From: Zoogloeaceae bacterium
GTDB taxonomy: Bacteria > Pseudomonadota > Gammaproteobacteria > Burkholderiales > Rhodocyclaceae
Assembly (NCBI GenBank): GCA_031287525.1
Contig: JAITSU010000050.1
Coordinates: 1 to 37,034, forward strand
DNA: 37,034 nt
Reading direction: 5' to 3'
Below the pieces are notes generated by a model that had not been told where the DNA came from, did no database searches, and saw only the letters and a list, made by a program, of their open reading frames with translations. The translations under genes were made by a program, and so were the position numbers. Shown piece by piece: positions 14,557-23,803 of the stretch. Positions within the stretch are counted from its first letter, which is position 1. Each line of letters opens with the position of its first letter.

Positions 14557-15435
14557 TTAACCGTTTTTTCCGCCCGGACGCGCCTTCCTGACACCGCCTG
14601 AAAACCAGCGGGTGGCGATGCCGGAAAGGATAATCAACGCCATGCCGAGGATTTCCAGCGTATCCAGACGGTCGTTCCAGAAGGCAATGGCAAAGAGCGT
14701 GGAAAAAACGACGGTGCTGTAGGCGAGGCTGGCGGTCAAGAGCACATTGCCTCGCGCATAGGCGCGTGTCATGGCGAGTTGCGCCAGGGTGGCGAAAACG
14801 CCGACGCCCGCCAGCAGACAAAAACCGGGCAGGGTCAATGGCGCGTCCGTCGCCGGAGCCAAAATGATCCAGACGATGGCGAGCAGGGTTGAAATGACCG
14901 CGAAATAAAACACGGTGCGTGTTTCCGGCTCGCCACGTAGCCCCAGCTCACGCACGTCAAAGTAGGTCATCGCCGCCAGAAGCGCGGACGCGAGCGCCAT
15001 TGAGCCGCCGAACCAGGCATCCGCCGCGAAGGTGGGATGCAACATCAACGCGACGCCCGCAAAGCCGCACCCCATTGCCAGCACAAGACCGCCATTCGGA
15101 CGCAGCCCCCGGAACGTCATGAGCAGCAGCATGAGAAAAACGGGCGAGCTGTAATTCAGCGTGACCGCCGTTGCCAGCGGCAACAGGGTGATGGCGTAAA
15201 AATACACGGTGAGGGAGCAAAACCCGATTACGCCACGGTTCAGCTGAAGCTTCCAGTGCGGCGTCGCCAGCGGCACGCGCCGCCAGCGCACGATGCAACT
15301 CATGATGACGAGTGCCACGATGGAACGCACCAGCACGATTTTGGCAGGGGCGTAACCCGCCTCTGCCGCCAGTTTGACGCATACGCCCATGCCCGCGAAC
15401 ATGGCGCTGGCAAATATCATCCAGAGAGATTGCAT
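14557..15435 (-). CDS. DMT-superfamily (EamA) exporter
   Basis: A 292-residue integral membrane protein with ten predicted helices in two EamA repeats, the drug/metabolite transporter fold. The first repeat includes MIFASAMFAGMGVCVKLAAE and ATAVTLNYSSPVFLMLLLMT. The second runs from VFYFAVISTLLAIVWIILAP to ILGMALIILSGIATRW. Substrates of this family cannot be read from sequence; amino acids, metabolites and drugs are all known. The gene starts 3 bp after the stop of a small upstream ORF, so they are probably co-transcribed from the promoter at 15652-15680. Confidence 0.9.
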   Translation of the reverse strand: MQSLWMIFASAMFAGMGVCVKLAAEAGYAPAKIVLVRSIVALVIMSCIVRWRRVPLATPHWKLQLNRGVIGFCSLTVYFYAITLLPLATAVTLNYSSPVFLMLLLMTFRGLRPNGGLVLAMGCGFAGVALMLHPTFAADAWFGGSMALASALLAAMTYFDVRELGLRGEPETRTVFYFAVISTLLAIVWIILAPATDAPLTLPGFCLLAGVGVFATLAQLAMTRAYARGNVLLTASLAYSTVVFSTLFAIAFWNDRLDTLEILGMALIILSGIATRWFSGGVRKARPGGKNG

Positions 15436-15438
15436 TTT

Positions 15439-15618
15439 TCAGAGCCGGGGCTGTTCGCGGGAGCGGCGGTCAGCCGCCCGTTCCATCGTCGCCTCTACGC
15501 GGCGTCCCGCATCCGGTTGCGCGAGCAAACGGCGCAGACGTTCCTGATGACCGCGAAAGGCGTCGAACTGTTTTTTGAGGGGACTGCCCATGCGTGCGCT
15601 GAAGGTGGCTTGGCTCAT
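15439..15618 (-). CDS. Small hypothetical protein upstream of the DMT exporter (59 aa)
   Basis: From ATG 15618 the frame gives 59 residues (MSQATFSARMGSPLKKQFDA onwards), strongly basic and acidic, likely helical, with no membrane segment. It ends 3 bp before the exporter start and begins about 27 nt downstream of a good sigma-70 promoter, so expression is likely. No family is recognised; the RMGSPLKKQFDAFRGHQERL stretch looks like a regular amphipathic helix. A TTG further upstream (15672) could extend it, but that codon overlaps the -35/-10 region, so 15618 is preferred. Confidence 0.5.
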   Translation of the reverse strand: MSQATFSARMGSPLKKQFDAFRGHQERLRRLLAQPDAGRRVEATMERAADRRSREQPRL

Positions 15619-15651
15619 TTTTACATTTTCTGTAATCACAACATCGGTATA

Positions 15652-15680
15652 TTTATACGCGCTATCCCTCAATTTGTCTA
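15652..15680 (-). promoter_or_regulatory. Sigma-70 promoter for the small ORF and DMT exporter
   Basis: On the minus strand TAGACA (15680-15675) and TATAAA (15657-15652) are separated by exactly 17 bp, each matching the consensus at five of six bases. The predicted transcription start is near 15645, about 27 nt before the small ORF. Confidence 0.7.
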
Positions 15681-15774
15681 AAAGCGGCGATTTGTTCGGG
15701 AACCGCGCTCACGCGCTTCACAAGCCGCCTGTAATGGCAAATCTTCCTCTGTAACAATTTTTCTGGCATTTTTT

Positions 15775-15782
15775 GCTATAAT
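15775..15782 (+). promoter_or_regulatory. Extended -10 promoter of the OmpA-domain lipoprotein gene
   Basis: A perfect TATAAT (15777-15782) is preceded by TGC-type context (TTGCTATAAT). The -35 region is poor, consistent with an extended -10 promoter. The start codon is 36 bp downstream. Confidence 0.6.
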
Positions 15783-15817
15783 CCCGCATTCACTTAATTT
15801 TCTGATGGAAGTGTCTC

Positions 15818-16855
15818 ATGAAGTCCTGCCGCATTTTGTTTGTGCTGATGAGCGTTTCGCTGTTTGCCGCCTGCGGTGACGAAGAGGCTGCGCCAGCAGC
15901 CACAACGGAGATTCCGGCGACCGCCGCCAAACCGAAACAGACGCCGGAAGTCGCGCCAGCGGAAACCGCCGCCACTTTTGACATCAACCGGATTCCGGTG
16001 ACGAACAAGCCCTTGGGCGAGTTTCCGTTTTTTACGCCGCCGGAAAAGCATAAATACGTGTCGAATTTTGGTGAAATCGACATTGAAGAAAAAAACACCA
16101 AGGAATTTGACCGTTATTACTTTGTGACCCGCCAGGATGCGCTGCATCCAATCGAAGGCAGGACATTCCGCGTTGAACTCTATGACGAACAGCGAAAAAG
16201 CTGGGAGATGGAAGATGCCCAGCGAATCGAGCGCAGTTACGAAGACGCGATTATCGCGGCGGGTGGCGTCAAGGTGTTTGATGGAAAGGCGGACAGCAAG
16301 CTGACCTACTCCGCGCTGGACGCGACGGACAGAAGCTTCTATGCCCCGAAGTATCAAGGGAACAAACGCCAGACCTACGTTATTCGTAGACCGGACGCGG
16401 AAATATGGATTGAAGTCTCTTGCGGTTCAAGCAGTACCTTCACCGTTGCCCAAAAAGGGGAGGTGAAACAATCTGCCGGGTTGATTCCCGCCAGCGAAAT
16501 GAAAGACGCGCTGGACATGGAAGGGCGTGTGGCGTTGTATATCAATTTCGATGTCGACAAAGCCATCATCAGTCTCGAATCGCAGGATATTGTCGCGGAA
16601 ATTGCCAAACTGCTGGAAAGCGATCCCGACCTGAAAGTTCGCGTCGAAGGCCACACCGAGGATACCGGCGAAGCCGTCCACGACCAGACCCTTTCCGAAA
16701 ACCTCGCCAGCGCCATGTTCAACGCGCTCCTTGCCAGGGGCATCCCGAAAACCCGCCTGGAATACAAAGGCTTCGGGGCAAGCAAGCCTGTTGCCGACAA
16801 CAAAACCGAAAAAGGCAAAGCCATGAATCGGCGGGTGGAAATTGTGAAGCGTTAA
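15818..16855 (+). CDS. OmpA-domain outer-membrane lipoprotein
   Basis: A 345-residue protein. The signal peptide ends at the lipobox LFAAC (Cys about residue 19), followed by an Ala/Pro/Thr-rich linker. The middle (about 60-230) resembles no family I can name. It contains FDRYYFVTRQDALHPIEGRT and ends before a typical OmpA C-terminal domain (about 235-345) with ALYINFDVDKAIISLESQDI, VRVEGHTEDTGEAVHDQTLS and NRRVEIVKR. This domain binds peptidoglycan, so the protein probably links outer membrane and cell wall. The usual NTDN-type triad is altered to HTEDTGEAVHDQ, with the key Asp and Arg retained. A strong terminator follows. Confidence 0.88.
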   Translation: MKSCRILFVLMSVSLFAACGDEEAAPAATTEIPATAAKPKQTPEVAPAETAATFDINRIPVTNKPLGEFPFFTPPEKHKYVSNFGEIDIEEKNTKEFDRYYFVTRQDALHPIEGRTFRVELYDEQRKSWEMEDAQRIERSYEDAIIAAGGVKVFDGKADSKLTYSALDATDRSFYAPKYQGNKRQTYVIRRPDAEIWIEVSCGSSSTFTVAQKGEVKQSAGLIPASEMKDALDMEGRVALYINFDVDKAIISLESQDIVAEIAKLLESDPDLKVRVEGHTEDTGEAVHDQTLSENLASAMFNALLARGIPKTRLEYKGFGASKPVADNKTEKGKAMNRRVEIVKR

Positions 16856-16875
16856 AACGGGGGTTGATGGTTGTG

Positions 16876-16908
16876 ACAGGGGCGGCGATTGCCGCCCCTG
16901 TTGTTTTT
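16876..16908 (+). terminator. Strong terminator between convergent genes
   Basis: ACAGGGGCGGC (16876-16886) and GCCGCCCCTGT (16891-16901) pair perfectly around a GATT loop and are followed by GTTTTTG. It ends the OmpA-lipoprotein transcript. It may also act for the opposing Rieske gene, though no T-run is present on that side. Confidence 0.85.
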
Positions 16909-16930
16909 GTTGCTCTGCCGCAGGGTTTGT

Positions 16931-18064
16931 TTATCCCCGCGTTTCCCGCAATTTCCGAATGTCGCTTTCCATCATCCGCCGATAAAACTCATGGAAGTGC
17001 TGCATTCCGTCTTCCATCGGGCTTTGGTAGGGGCCGACTTCGTTTCTGCCTTCGGCTTCCAGCGCCATGCGTCCCCTGTCCATGCGTTCGCCGATGTCGT
17101 CGTCTTCGATGGCGGTTTCCATGTAGGCGGCTTGTTCGGCTTCGATGAATTCGCGCTCGAAATTGATGATTTCTTCCGGGTAGTAGAACTCCACCACGTT
17201 CATGGTTTTGTGCGTATCCATCGGGACGAGGGTGGATACCACCAGTACATGCGGATACCACTCGACCATGATGTTGGGGTAGTAGGTGAGCCATACCGCG
17301 CCTTGCGGCGGGGTTTCATTCTTGTCGCCATAGTATTCGCGCACCACTTTTTGCCAGCGGTCATAGACGGCGGAGCCGGATTTGAGGAGCGGGGTGATGC
17401 CGACTTTTTGCACGGAATACCATTCTCCGAACTGCCAGGAAAGGTCGTCGCAGGTGACGAAATTACCGAGTCCGGGGTGGAAGGGGACGACGTGATAGTC
17501 TTCAAGATAGACTTCGATGAAGGTCTTCCAGTTGTAATGACAGGTGTGCATTTCCACGCGGTCAAGCCTGTAGCCGGAAAAGTCGAATTCCCGCGCCACC
17601 TGCATTCCGGCGAGGTCGGCGTTTGCCGAGCGGGGGCCTTTGAACAGCAGACCGTTCCAGTTTTCCAGCTTCGCCTTGTCGAGATTCAGGCAGGGATTGC
17701 CGGGGAAATGCGGCGCGCCGATAAGTTCGCCTTTCGTGTCGTAAGTCCAGCGATGAATGGGGCAGACGAGATGACCATCGAGCTTGCCCGCGCCTTGCAG
17801 CATGATGGCCTGACGGTGGCGGCAGACGTTGGACATCAGCCAGTGGGCATTGTCGTGATTCAGAATCAGGCGACCATGATCCAGCCATTCCAGAGAACGG
17901 TAATCGCCCGTTGTCGGCGCCATGAGTTGATGCCCGACGTAACCGGAACCGGCGTCAAAGAGCAGTTTCTTCTCCAGGGCGTAAATTTGTTCGTCGAAAT
18001 ACCAGTCCACCGGCAGTTGGGAAACTGCGGGGGACAACCGGGACGCGCTTGCTATGTCGGTCAT
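16931..18064 (-). CDS. Rieske-type aromatic ring-hydroxylating oxygenase, alpha subunit
   Basis: 377 residues from ATG 18064, which has GGAG 6 nt upstream. The Rieske 2Fe-2S motif is C81-x-H83 and C101-x2-H104 (NVCRHRQAI, HLVCPIHRW). The mononuclear iron site is in EDYHVVPFHPGL (D189, H191, H196). This is the two-domain architecture of oxygenase alpha subunits, including choline- and carnitine-type monooxygenases. No beta subunit, ferredoxin or reductase gene is adjacent, so electron donor and substrate are unknown. The start at 18124 was rejected for lack of a ribosome site. The 5' end lies 56 bp from the cheB stop, same strand. Confidence 0.9.
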   Translation of the reverse strand: MTDIASASRLSPAVSQLPVDWYFDEQIYALEKKLLFDAGSGYVGHQLMAPTTGDYRSLEWLDHGRLILNHDNAHWLMSNVCRHRQAIMLQGAGKLDGHLVCPIHRWTYDTKGELIGAPHFPGNPCLNLDKAKLENWNGLLFKGPRSANADLAGMQVAREFDFSGYRLDRVEMHTCHYNWKTFIEVYLEDYHVVPFHPGLGNFVTCDDLSWQFGEWYSVQKVGITPLLKSGSAVYDRWQKVVREYYGDKNETPPQGAVWLTYYPNIMVEWYPHVLVVSTLVPMDTHKTMNVVEFYYPEEIINFEREFIEAEQAAYMETAIEDDDIGERMDRGRMALEAEGRNEVGPYQSPMEDGMQHFHEFYRRMMESDIRKLRETRG

Positions 18065-18120
18065 TCCACACTCCAACGGGCTGTCAAAAAAGAAGAAGCA
18101 TTGTAACCGCTGGCGGCTGT

Positions 18121-19239
18121 TCACGCATTGCGGCTGTAAGACACGATGGCTTTGGGAATCTGGTCGAGTGACATGATTTCATCGGCAGCGCCCAGCTTGA
18201 TGGCTTCCTTGGGCATACCGAAGACCACGCAACTGGCTTCGTCCTGGGCAATGGTGCGCGCGCCCGCGTCGTGCATTTCTTTCAAGCCCACCGCGCCATC
18301 GTCGCCCATGCCGGTCATGATGATGCCCAAGGCGTTTTGTCCGGCGGCGCAGGCGACCGAGCGAAAGAGCACGTCGACGGAAGGAATATGGCGGCTGACT
18401 TGCGGGCCGTCGCGGACTTCAACACAGTATTGCGAGCCTGTGCGCTTCAACATCATGTGTTTGCCGCCGGGCGCAATCAGGGCGAGACCGGGGCGTACCC
18501 GGTCGCCATCTTTGGCTTCGCGCACCTGAATCTGGCACTGACCGCTCAGGCGTTGGGTGAACATGCCGGTGAAGTTTTCCGGCATGTGCTGGACGACGAC
18601 CAGCCCCAGCGTGTTGGCAGGCAGACGGGTGAGCACGGTTTCCAGCGCCTGGGTGCCGCCGGTGGATGTGCCGATGGCGATGACGCGCTCACTGGTGCGG
18701 GGCAGGATGCCCTTGCAGAGGGGCAGCATGACATCGGCGGAAAGTTTGGGACGGTCGTTCTTCAATGCGGGTTGCAGGGTGGCAAGGCGCGAGAGGGCGC
18801 TGGTTTTGTTTTGCCGGAGCGCGACTGGTTTCGGGTGCGCGCGCGCGGCGGCGCGCACGGCGCGGCAGAATTCCCGCGCGTTTTGTTCGAGAAAGGTTTT
18901 GACGCCGGACTGCGGTTTGGGGATGACCGCGACTGCCCCGGAAGCGAGGGCGTCGCGCTCCGCCTGCGAGCCTTTTTCCGCCATGTGTGAACAGATGATG
19001 GTGGGAATGGGACGCTCGCTCATCATCTGGCGCAGGAAGGTGAGACCGTCCATGCGCGGCATTTCGATGTCAAGAATCAGGACATCCGGCAGGGAATTCT
19101 TCATTTTTTCCTGTGCCATCAGGGGATCGGCTGCCATTGCGATCACTTCTATGCCAGAATCACGGTTTAGCATTTGTGAGATGACTTGGCGCACCAGCGA
19201 CGAATCGTCTACGATCATTACTTTTATTTTTTCAGCCAT
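18121..19239 (-). CDS. cheB: Chemotaxis response regulator / protein-glutamate methylesterase CheB
   Basis: 372 residues from ATG 19239 (ATG 19278 in frame is an alternative). The receiver domain has D10-D11 and phospho-acceptor D57 in [12 protein letters not shown]. The C-terminal methylesterase has the catalytic triad S192 (GTSTGG), H218 (QHMP) and D314 (GMGDDG). CheB demethylates or deamidates chemoreceptors when phosphorylated by CheA. No cheA, cheR or receptor gene is in the window; it is divergent from a PP2C phosphatase and FHA gene. It may serve a chemosensory pathway encoded elsewhere, possibly pilus-linked (inference). Confidence 0.93.
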   Translation of the reverse strand: MAEKIKVMIVDDSSLVRQVISQMLNRDSGIEVIAMAADPLMAQEKMKNSLPDVLILDIEMPRMDGLTFLRQMMSERPIPTIICSHMAEKGSQAERDALASGAVAVIPKPQSGVKTFLEQNAREFCRAVRAAARAHPKPVALRQNKTSALSRLATLQPALKNDRPKLSADVMLPLCKGILPRTSERVIAIGTSTGGTQALETVLTRLPANTLGLVVVQHMPENFTGMFTQRLSGQCQIQVREAKDGDRVRPGLALIAPGGKHMMLKRTGSQYCVEVRDGPQVSRHIPSVDVLFRSVACAAGQNALGIIMTGMGDDGAVGLKEMHDAGARTIAQDEASCVVFGMPKEAIKLGAADEIMSLDQIPKAIVSYSRNA

Positions 19240-19270
19240 ATTTTTGCCTGTTTTTGCTGGGGGTTCGTGT

Positions 19271-19286
19271 GCGGTCATGAGACCGC
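19271..19286. other. Inverted repeat in the cheB / phosphatase divergent region
   Basis: GCGGTC-atga-GACCGC is a perfect 6-bp dyad located between the divergent starts (19239 and 19349). It could be an operator. It overlaps the alternative cheB start codon at 19278, so it may be coincidental. Confidence 0.3.
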
Positions 19287-19348
19287 CAAGTTTCGCCTGA
19301 AACCCGAATGTCAGCAAGTATCCGCGAAAACAGGCGGCGAGGATAACA

Positions 19349-20146
19349 ATGAATTTGGCATATGCGCTGGAAATGGCGGCGCTGACCGACATCGGACTGG
19401 AGCGGGATCACAACGAGGATGCCCTGTTCGTCGACGCCGAACGCGGTCTGGCGATACTGGCGGATGGCATGGGCGGCTACAACGCGGGCGAAGTGGCGGC
19501 GGAAATGCTGGTTTCCCGACTCGCGGAAAATCTGGGCGAGCGGGAGATTGCGTCTGACGAAGCGCCGCCCGGACGCATGGACATCGTGCAGGAACTGGAA
19601 ACCAGGATTGCGCTGGCGCATGAGGAAATCTATCATCTCGCGCACAGCGACGCCCGTTACTTCGGTATGGGGACGACGCTGGTCATGGGATTTTTCGTCC
19701 ATGATTTTCTGATTACCGCGCATGTTGGCGATTCGCGTTGCTACCGGCTGCGCCAGGGCGAATTTGCGCCACTGACCCGCGACCATTCCCTGTTGCAGAT
19801 GCAGATTGACTGCGGTCTGATTACGCCGGAAGAAGCGCGTTTTTCCAGCATTAAAAATCTGGTGACGCGGGCGGTGGGCGTCGAACGCATGGTCGAGCCG
19901 GAATTCAATGGTTATGATGTCGCCTGCGACGATATTTACCTGTTCAGTTCCGATGGTCTGCACGATGTGCTGACCGATGTGGAAATCGCCCACATTCTGG
20001 AAACGCAGGCAGGCGATTTGCGTCTGGCGGCGGCAATGTTGATTGCCCAGAGCAACGCGCAGGGCGGGCAGGACAATATCTCTGTTATTCTGGTCAGGGT
20101 GGGCAACCGTTCTGACGACGTGAAGAACCATCATCTTGCCGCTTGA
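19349..20146 (+). CDS. PP2C-family serine/threonine protein phosphatase
   Basis: A 265-residue soluble phosphatase of the Stp1/PrpC type. Metal-binding and catalytic motifs appear in order: [50 protein letters not shown] and [13 protein letters not shown]. It dephosphorylates Ser/Thr-phosphorylated proteins in a Mn/Mg-dependent way. GAGG lies about 7 nt before the ATG. The next gene, an FHA phosphopeptide-binding protein, starts 22 bp later, so the two form a phospho-signalling pair. No Hanks-type kinase gene is visible nearby. Confidence 0.93.
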   Translation: MNLAYALEMAALTDIGLERDHNEDALFVDAERGLAILADGMGGYNAGEVAAEMLVSRLAENLGEREIASDEAPPGRMDIVQELETRIALAHEEIYHLAHSDARYFGMGTTLVMGFFVHDFLITAHVGDSRCYRLRQGEFAPLTRDHSLLQMQIDCGLITPEEARFSSIKNLVTRAVGVERMVEPEFNGYDVACDDIYLFSSDGLHDVLTDVEIAHILETQAGDLRLAAAMLIAQSNAQGGQDNISVILVRVGNRSDDVKNHHLAA

Positions 20147-20168
20147 ACGGCGAGGAAAGGTACGGGAA

Positions 20169-20984
20169 ATGGCGAACTTGATACTTTCCATGGACGGTCT
20201 GGTGTTGAAGGAAATCGAACTGGACAAGGAGCGCGTCACCATTGGTCGCCGCCCCCACAATGACGTTCAGATCAACAATCTCGCCATTTCCGGCGAACAT
20301 GCCGTGGTGGTCACCATCCTGGACGATTCTTTTCTGGAAGACCTGAACAGCACCAATGGCACGCTGGTGAACGGCAAACCCATTAAAAAGCGCGTCCTGC
20401 ACCACAATGACGTGATTACCCTGGGCAAATATACCCTCAAGTTTTTGAATGACCCGAAGGAAAAGAGCGCCGCAGAAGGGCGCATCGAAATGGACGGGTC
20501 TCTGGATGGGGGATATACCAAACGCAGCATGACCTCAAGCGCGGGAGTGACCAGTGACAGCGATGTCGCCACCGCGAGCAGCATCGGCACGGCGACCGCT
20601 TTCAGCGCAGGCGCTTCGGCGGGTACGACAAGCGATCCATCGGCGGATGAGACGGTTCGGATGGAGGTATCCCGCGTGAATGTGGGGGCGGAGCATCCGG
20701 GCACGGAGTCCGAAATCGGCGCTCACGCGGTGTTACTCATTTTGAGTGGCAGCAACAAAGGCAAGGAATTGTCCCTGCTCAAGGCGATCACCACTTTAGG
20801 CAAGCCCGGTGTTCAGGTGGCGACGATTGTCCTGGAACCTCAGGGCTATGTGCTCCAGCACATCGAAGGCGCGCAACAGCCCCTCGTGAATGGCAAGCCC
20901 ATCGGCGATGAACCCTGGTTGCTGAATGACGGCGAAGAAGTCGAAATTTACGGCGTCCACATGCGTTTTCTGCTCCGGTTCTGA
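20169..20984 (+). CDS. FHA-domain phosphothreonine-binding protein
   Basis: 271 residues. The N-terminal FHA domain (about 20-95) has the signature TIGRRPHNDVQINNLAISGE, then LEDLNSTNGTLVNGK, containing the conserved GR, S, and N residues that bind phosphothreonine. A low-complexity Ser/Thr/Ala linker (about 120-180) may itself be phosphorylated. A C-terminal segment (about 190-271) resembles a degenerate second FHA-like fold: TTLGKPGVQVATIVLEPQGY, then LVNGKPIGDEPWLLNDGEEV. The start at 20169 follows a GGAAAGG ribosome site. Co-transcription with the phosphatase suggests it recognises a substrate of that enzyme (inference). Confidence 0.9.
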   Translation: MANLILSMDGLVLKEIELDKERVTIGRRPHNDVQINNLAISGEHAVVVTILDDSFLEDLNSTNGTLVNGKPIKKRVLHHNDVITLGKYTLKFLNDPKEKSAAEGRIEMDGSLDGGYTKRSMTSSAGVTSDSDVATASSIGTATAFSAGASAGTTSDPSADETVRMEVSRVNVGAEHPGTESEIGAHAVLLILSGSNKGKELSLLKAITTLGKPGVQVATIVLEPQGYVLQHIEGAQQPLVNGKPIGDEPWLLNDGEEVEIYGVHMRFLLRF

Positions 20985-21034
20985 TTTTACGGGGCAGGGT
21001 ATAATCCCCCCCTTTTTCGACGGATTAACGCATC

Positions 21035-22139
21035 ATGGAAGCAGAACAACAAAACGGCATCGCCAATCATCTGGACGATCTGGCGGCAAGAGCCGCTGAA
21101 CTTCGGAGGTATCTTTGACTACGATCAGAAACACGAACGTCTGATTGTCGTCAATCTGGAACTGGAAGACCCGAAAGTCTGGGATGACCCCAAACGCGCC
21201 CAGGATTTGGGTCGGGAAAAACGCGCGCTGGAAGATATTGTGCTGGTGCTGCAAAGCGTGGCGCAGGGTGTCCGCGATGCCCGCGAACTCTTTGACATCG
21301 CCCGCGCCGAAGCCGATGACGATACCCTGCTCGGCGTCGCGGAAGACGCCGATGGCATCGAAGTCAAGGTGGCGACGCTCGAATTCCGTCGCATGTTCAA
21401 CAATCCGCAAGACCCCAATCCCTGTTTTCTGGAAATCCAGGCGGGGGCGGGCGGCACCGAGGCGCAGGACTGGGCTTCAATGCTGGAACGCATGTATCTG
21501 AAATACGGCGAAAAAAAGGGTTTCACGGTTGAACTGATGGAAGAATCGGAAGGCGACGTAGCGGGCATCAAAAGCGCCACCCTCAAGTTTTCCGGCGACT
21601 ACGCCTATGGCACGCTCCGCACGGAAACCGGCATTCATCGTCTGGTACGCAAATCCCCCTTCGATTCCAACGCCCGCCGCCACACCAGTTTTTCCTCGGT
21701 GTTCGTGTACCCGGAAGTCGACGATTCCATCGAAATCGACATCAATCCGGCGGATGTCCGCATCGACACCTTCCGCGCTTCCGGCGCGGGCGGGCAGCAC
21801 ATCAACAAGACCGACTCCGCCGTGCGGATGACCCACACGCCCACCGGCATCGTCGTGCAATGCCAGAATGACCGTTCGCAACACCGCAACCGCGACGAAG
21901 CCTGGCAAATGCTGCGCGCCCGCCTCTATGAGCATGAACTCAGGAAGCAGCAAGCCGAACAGCAAAAACTCGAAGACGCCAAATCCGACATCGGCTGGGG
22001 ACACCAGATTCGCTCCTACGTGCTCGACCAGTCGCGCGTCAAGGATTTACGCACCAATGTCGAAACCGGCAACACGCAAGCCGTGCTGGACGGCGACCTC
22101 GACGCCTTCATTGCCGCCAGTTTGAAACAGGGCGTTTGA
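21035..22139 (+). CDS. prfB: Peptide chain release factor 2, with programmed +1 frameshift
   Basis: RF2 terminates translation at UGA and UAA. The gene starts at ATG 21035 and reads 27 codons to an in-frame TGA (21116-21118) preceded by CTT and a GGAGGT site, the classic autoregulatory slippery window. A +1 slip from CTT onto TTT skips T21116 and continues with GAC at 21117 ([14 protein letters not shown]). The CDS is therefore join(21035..21115, 21117..22139), 367 residues. The codon-recognition SPF ([11 protein letters not shown]) and peptide-release GGQ ([12 protein letters not shown]) motifs are present. A TATAAT at 21000 may be the promoter -10. It heads the prfB-lysS pair. Confidence 0.97.
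21104..21119 (+). promoter_or_regulatory. prfB recoding signal
   Basis: An internal Shine-Dalgarno GGAGG sits just upstream of TATCTTTGAC, containing the CTT slippery codon and the UGA at 21116-21118. When RF2 is scarce the ribosome pauses at UGA and shifts +1, so RF2 controls its own synthesis (established mechanism). The spacing between GGAGG and CTT matches the conserved site. Confidence 0.95.
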
Positions 22140-22182
22140 TTCGCATTGCCCGCCTCGCCATCAAAACCAAGGAAAGCTCAAC

Positions 22183-23700
22183 ATGTCCCTGCCCCCCGAA
22201 CAACCCGCCCCCATCGACGAAAATCACATCATTGCCGAACGCCGGCAGAAACTCGCGGAATGGCGACAAGCCGGAAGCGCCTATCCCAACGATTTCCTGC
22301 GCGAAAACACCGCAGGCAAACTGCATGAAGTCTATGGCGAAAAGGCCGCCGAAGACCTGGAGGCGGCGTCTGTAGAAGTCCGCGTCGCCGGTCGCGTCCT
22401 GCTGAAACGGGTGATGGGCAAGGCATCCTTCGTCACCATTCAGGATTTATCCGGTCGCCTCCAGCTCTACGTCAGTCGGGATGGCGTCGGTGAAAAGGTT
22501 TATGCCGACTTCAAACGCTGGGACATCGGCGATATCGTGGGCGCAGTCGGCACGTTGATGAAAACCAAAACCGGCGAACTTTCGGTAAAGACCCGCGAAT
22601 TCCGCCTGCTCTCCAAATCCCTGCGCCCCCTGCCGGACAAATTCCACGGACTCACCGACGTGGAACTGAAATACCGCCAGCGTTACGTCGACCTCATCGT
22701 GAACGAAGAAACCCGCTTCACCTTCGCCGCCAGAAGCCGCATCGTCCAGAGCATCCGCAACTACATGTGCGGACACGGCTTCATGGAAGTGGAAACGCCC
22801 ATGCTGCACCCCATTCCCGGCGGCGCGACGGCAAAACCTTTTGTGACGCACCACAACGCGCTGGACATGGACATGTACCTCAGAATCGCGCCGGAGCTTT
22901 ACCTGAAACGGCTGGTCGTCGGCGGCTTTGAAAAAGTGTTTGAAGTCAATCGCAATTTCAGAAACGAAGGGCTTTCCCCGCGCCACAATCCAGAATTCAC
23001 GATGATGGAATTCTACGAAGCCTATGCCCATTACAAGAGCCTGATGGACTTCACCGAAGGTCTGCTGCGCCACGCCGCGCGCGAGGCGCTGCGCGCTGAA
23101 ACCTTTGTCTACCAGGGCAAATCGCTCGATTTCTCCAAGCCCTTTCAGCGCCTCACCATCACCGGCGCCATCCAGAAATTTCACCCGGAATTCACTGATG
23201 GAGAACTTGCCGACCCGGAATGGCTGAAAACAAAAATCAGGGCATTCGGCGAAAACGTCCTGCCCGGCGGTGTCGGCGCGTTGCAATTGCAACTTTTTGA
23301 AGCCTCCGCCGAAAGCCAGCTTTGGGAGCCGACCTTCATCATCGACTATCCGGTGGAAGTCTCCCCCTTGGCGCGCGCTTCCGACACCAACCCGGAAATC
23401 ACCGAGCGTTTTGAACTTTTCATTGCCGGACGCGAAATCGCCAACGGCTTCTCCGAATTAAACGACCCGGAAGACCAGGCGGAACGCTTCCAAGCGCAAG
23501 TCAAAGCCAAAGACGCGGGCGACGAAGAAGCCATGTACTACGACGCCGACTACATCCGCGCCCTTGAATTCGGACTCCCTCCCACCGGCGGCTGCGGCAT
23601 CGGCATCGACCGTCTGGTCATGCTCCTGACCGACAGCCCCGCGATTCGGGACGTGATTCTGTTCCCGCAAATGCGGAGGCAGGATTCAGGTGACAGGTGA
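22183..23700 (+). CDS. lysS: Lysyl-tRNA synthetase, class II, with repeat-encoded tail
   Basis: A 505-residue class IIb synthetase charging tRNA-Lys. An N-terminal OB-fold anticodon-binding domain (about 60-160: [20 protein letters not shown]) precedes the catalytic domain. Motif 2 reads [20 protein letters not shown], and motif 3 [15 protein letters not shown] near the end. The E. coli-like end ILFPQMR is followed here by RQDSGDR and TGA, encoded by repeat family C. It follows prfB by 43 bp, the same order as in E. coli and many betaproteobacteria. A strong terminator follows within 15 bp. Confidence 0.96.
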   Translation: MSLPPEQPAPIDENHIIAERRQKLAEWRQAGSAYPNDFLRENTAGKLHEVYGEKAAEDLEAASVEVRVAGRVLLKRVMGKASFVTIQDLSGRLQLYVSRDGVGEKVYADFKRWDIGDIVGAVGTLMKTKTGELSVKTREFRLLSKSLRPLPDKFHGLTDVELKYRQRYVDLIVNEETRFTFAARSRIVQSIRNYMCGHGFMEVETPMLHPIPGGATAKPFVTHHNALDMDMYLRIAPELYLKRLVVGGFEKVFEVNRNFRNEGLSPRHNPEFTMMEFYEAYAHYKSLMDFTEGLLRHAAREALRAETFVYQGKSLDFSKPFQRLTITGAIQKFHPEFTDGELADPEWLKTKIRAFGENVLPGGVGALQLQLFEASAESQLWEPTFIIDYPVEVSPLARASDTNPEITERFELFIAGREIANGFSELNDPEDQAERFQAQVKAKDAGDEEAMYYDADYIRALEFGLPPTGGCGIGIDRLVMLLTDSPAIRDVILFPQMRRQDSGDR

Positions 23701-23712
23701 CAGGAATCAGAG
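23680..23712. repeat. Repeat family C, copy 3 (supplies the lysS stop)
   Basis: CAGGATTCAGGTGACAGGTG and ACAGGAATCAGAG form a tract of CAGG/TGACAGG words. It encodes the lysS residues QDSGDR and the TGA stop at 23698-23700, and runs into the terminator hairpin. The GACAGGTGA core is the same as the minus-strand end of the SpoIIAA-like gene. Confidence 0.7.
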
Positions 23713-23750
23713 AAAAACCAGCGGAAGCAAAATTTCCGCTGGTTTTTTTT
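23713..23750 (+). terminator. Rho-independent terminator of prfB-lysS
   Basis: AAAAACCAGCGGAA (23713-23726) pairs with TTCCGCTGGTTTTT (23734-23747) around a short loop, continuing into an eight-T run. It is a strong, symmetric terminator and may also block transcription from the opposite side. Confidence 0.93.
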
Positions 23751-23761
23751 GTGAGCCTGGA

Positions 23762-23788
23762 GTATTACTCTAACTATCAAGGTAATAC
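23762..23788 (+). promoter_or_regulatory. Probable VapB operator (inverted repeat)
   Basis: GTATTAC (23762-23768) and GTAATAC (23782-23788) are perfect inverted arms whose centres are 20 bp apart, about two helical turns. It lies directly upstream of the antitoxin ribosome site. AbrB-fold antitoxins bind such dyads as dimers to repress their own operon (family knowledge); use here is inferred. Confidence 0.6.
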
Positions 23789-23803
23789 AAAAGGAGAGAT
23801 GCC

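Noticed and set aside
21006-21017. Seven-C then five-T run before prfB as a phase-variable tract
   Set aside because: It lies between a likely -10 and the start codon of an essential gene; variation there is unlikely to be switch-like, and no length evidence exists.
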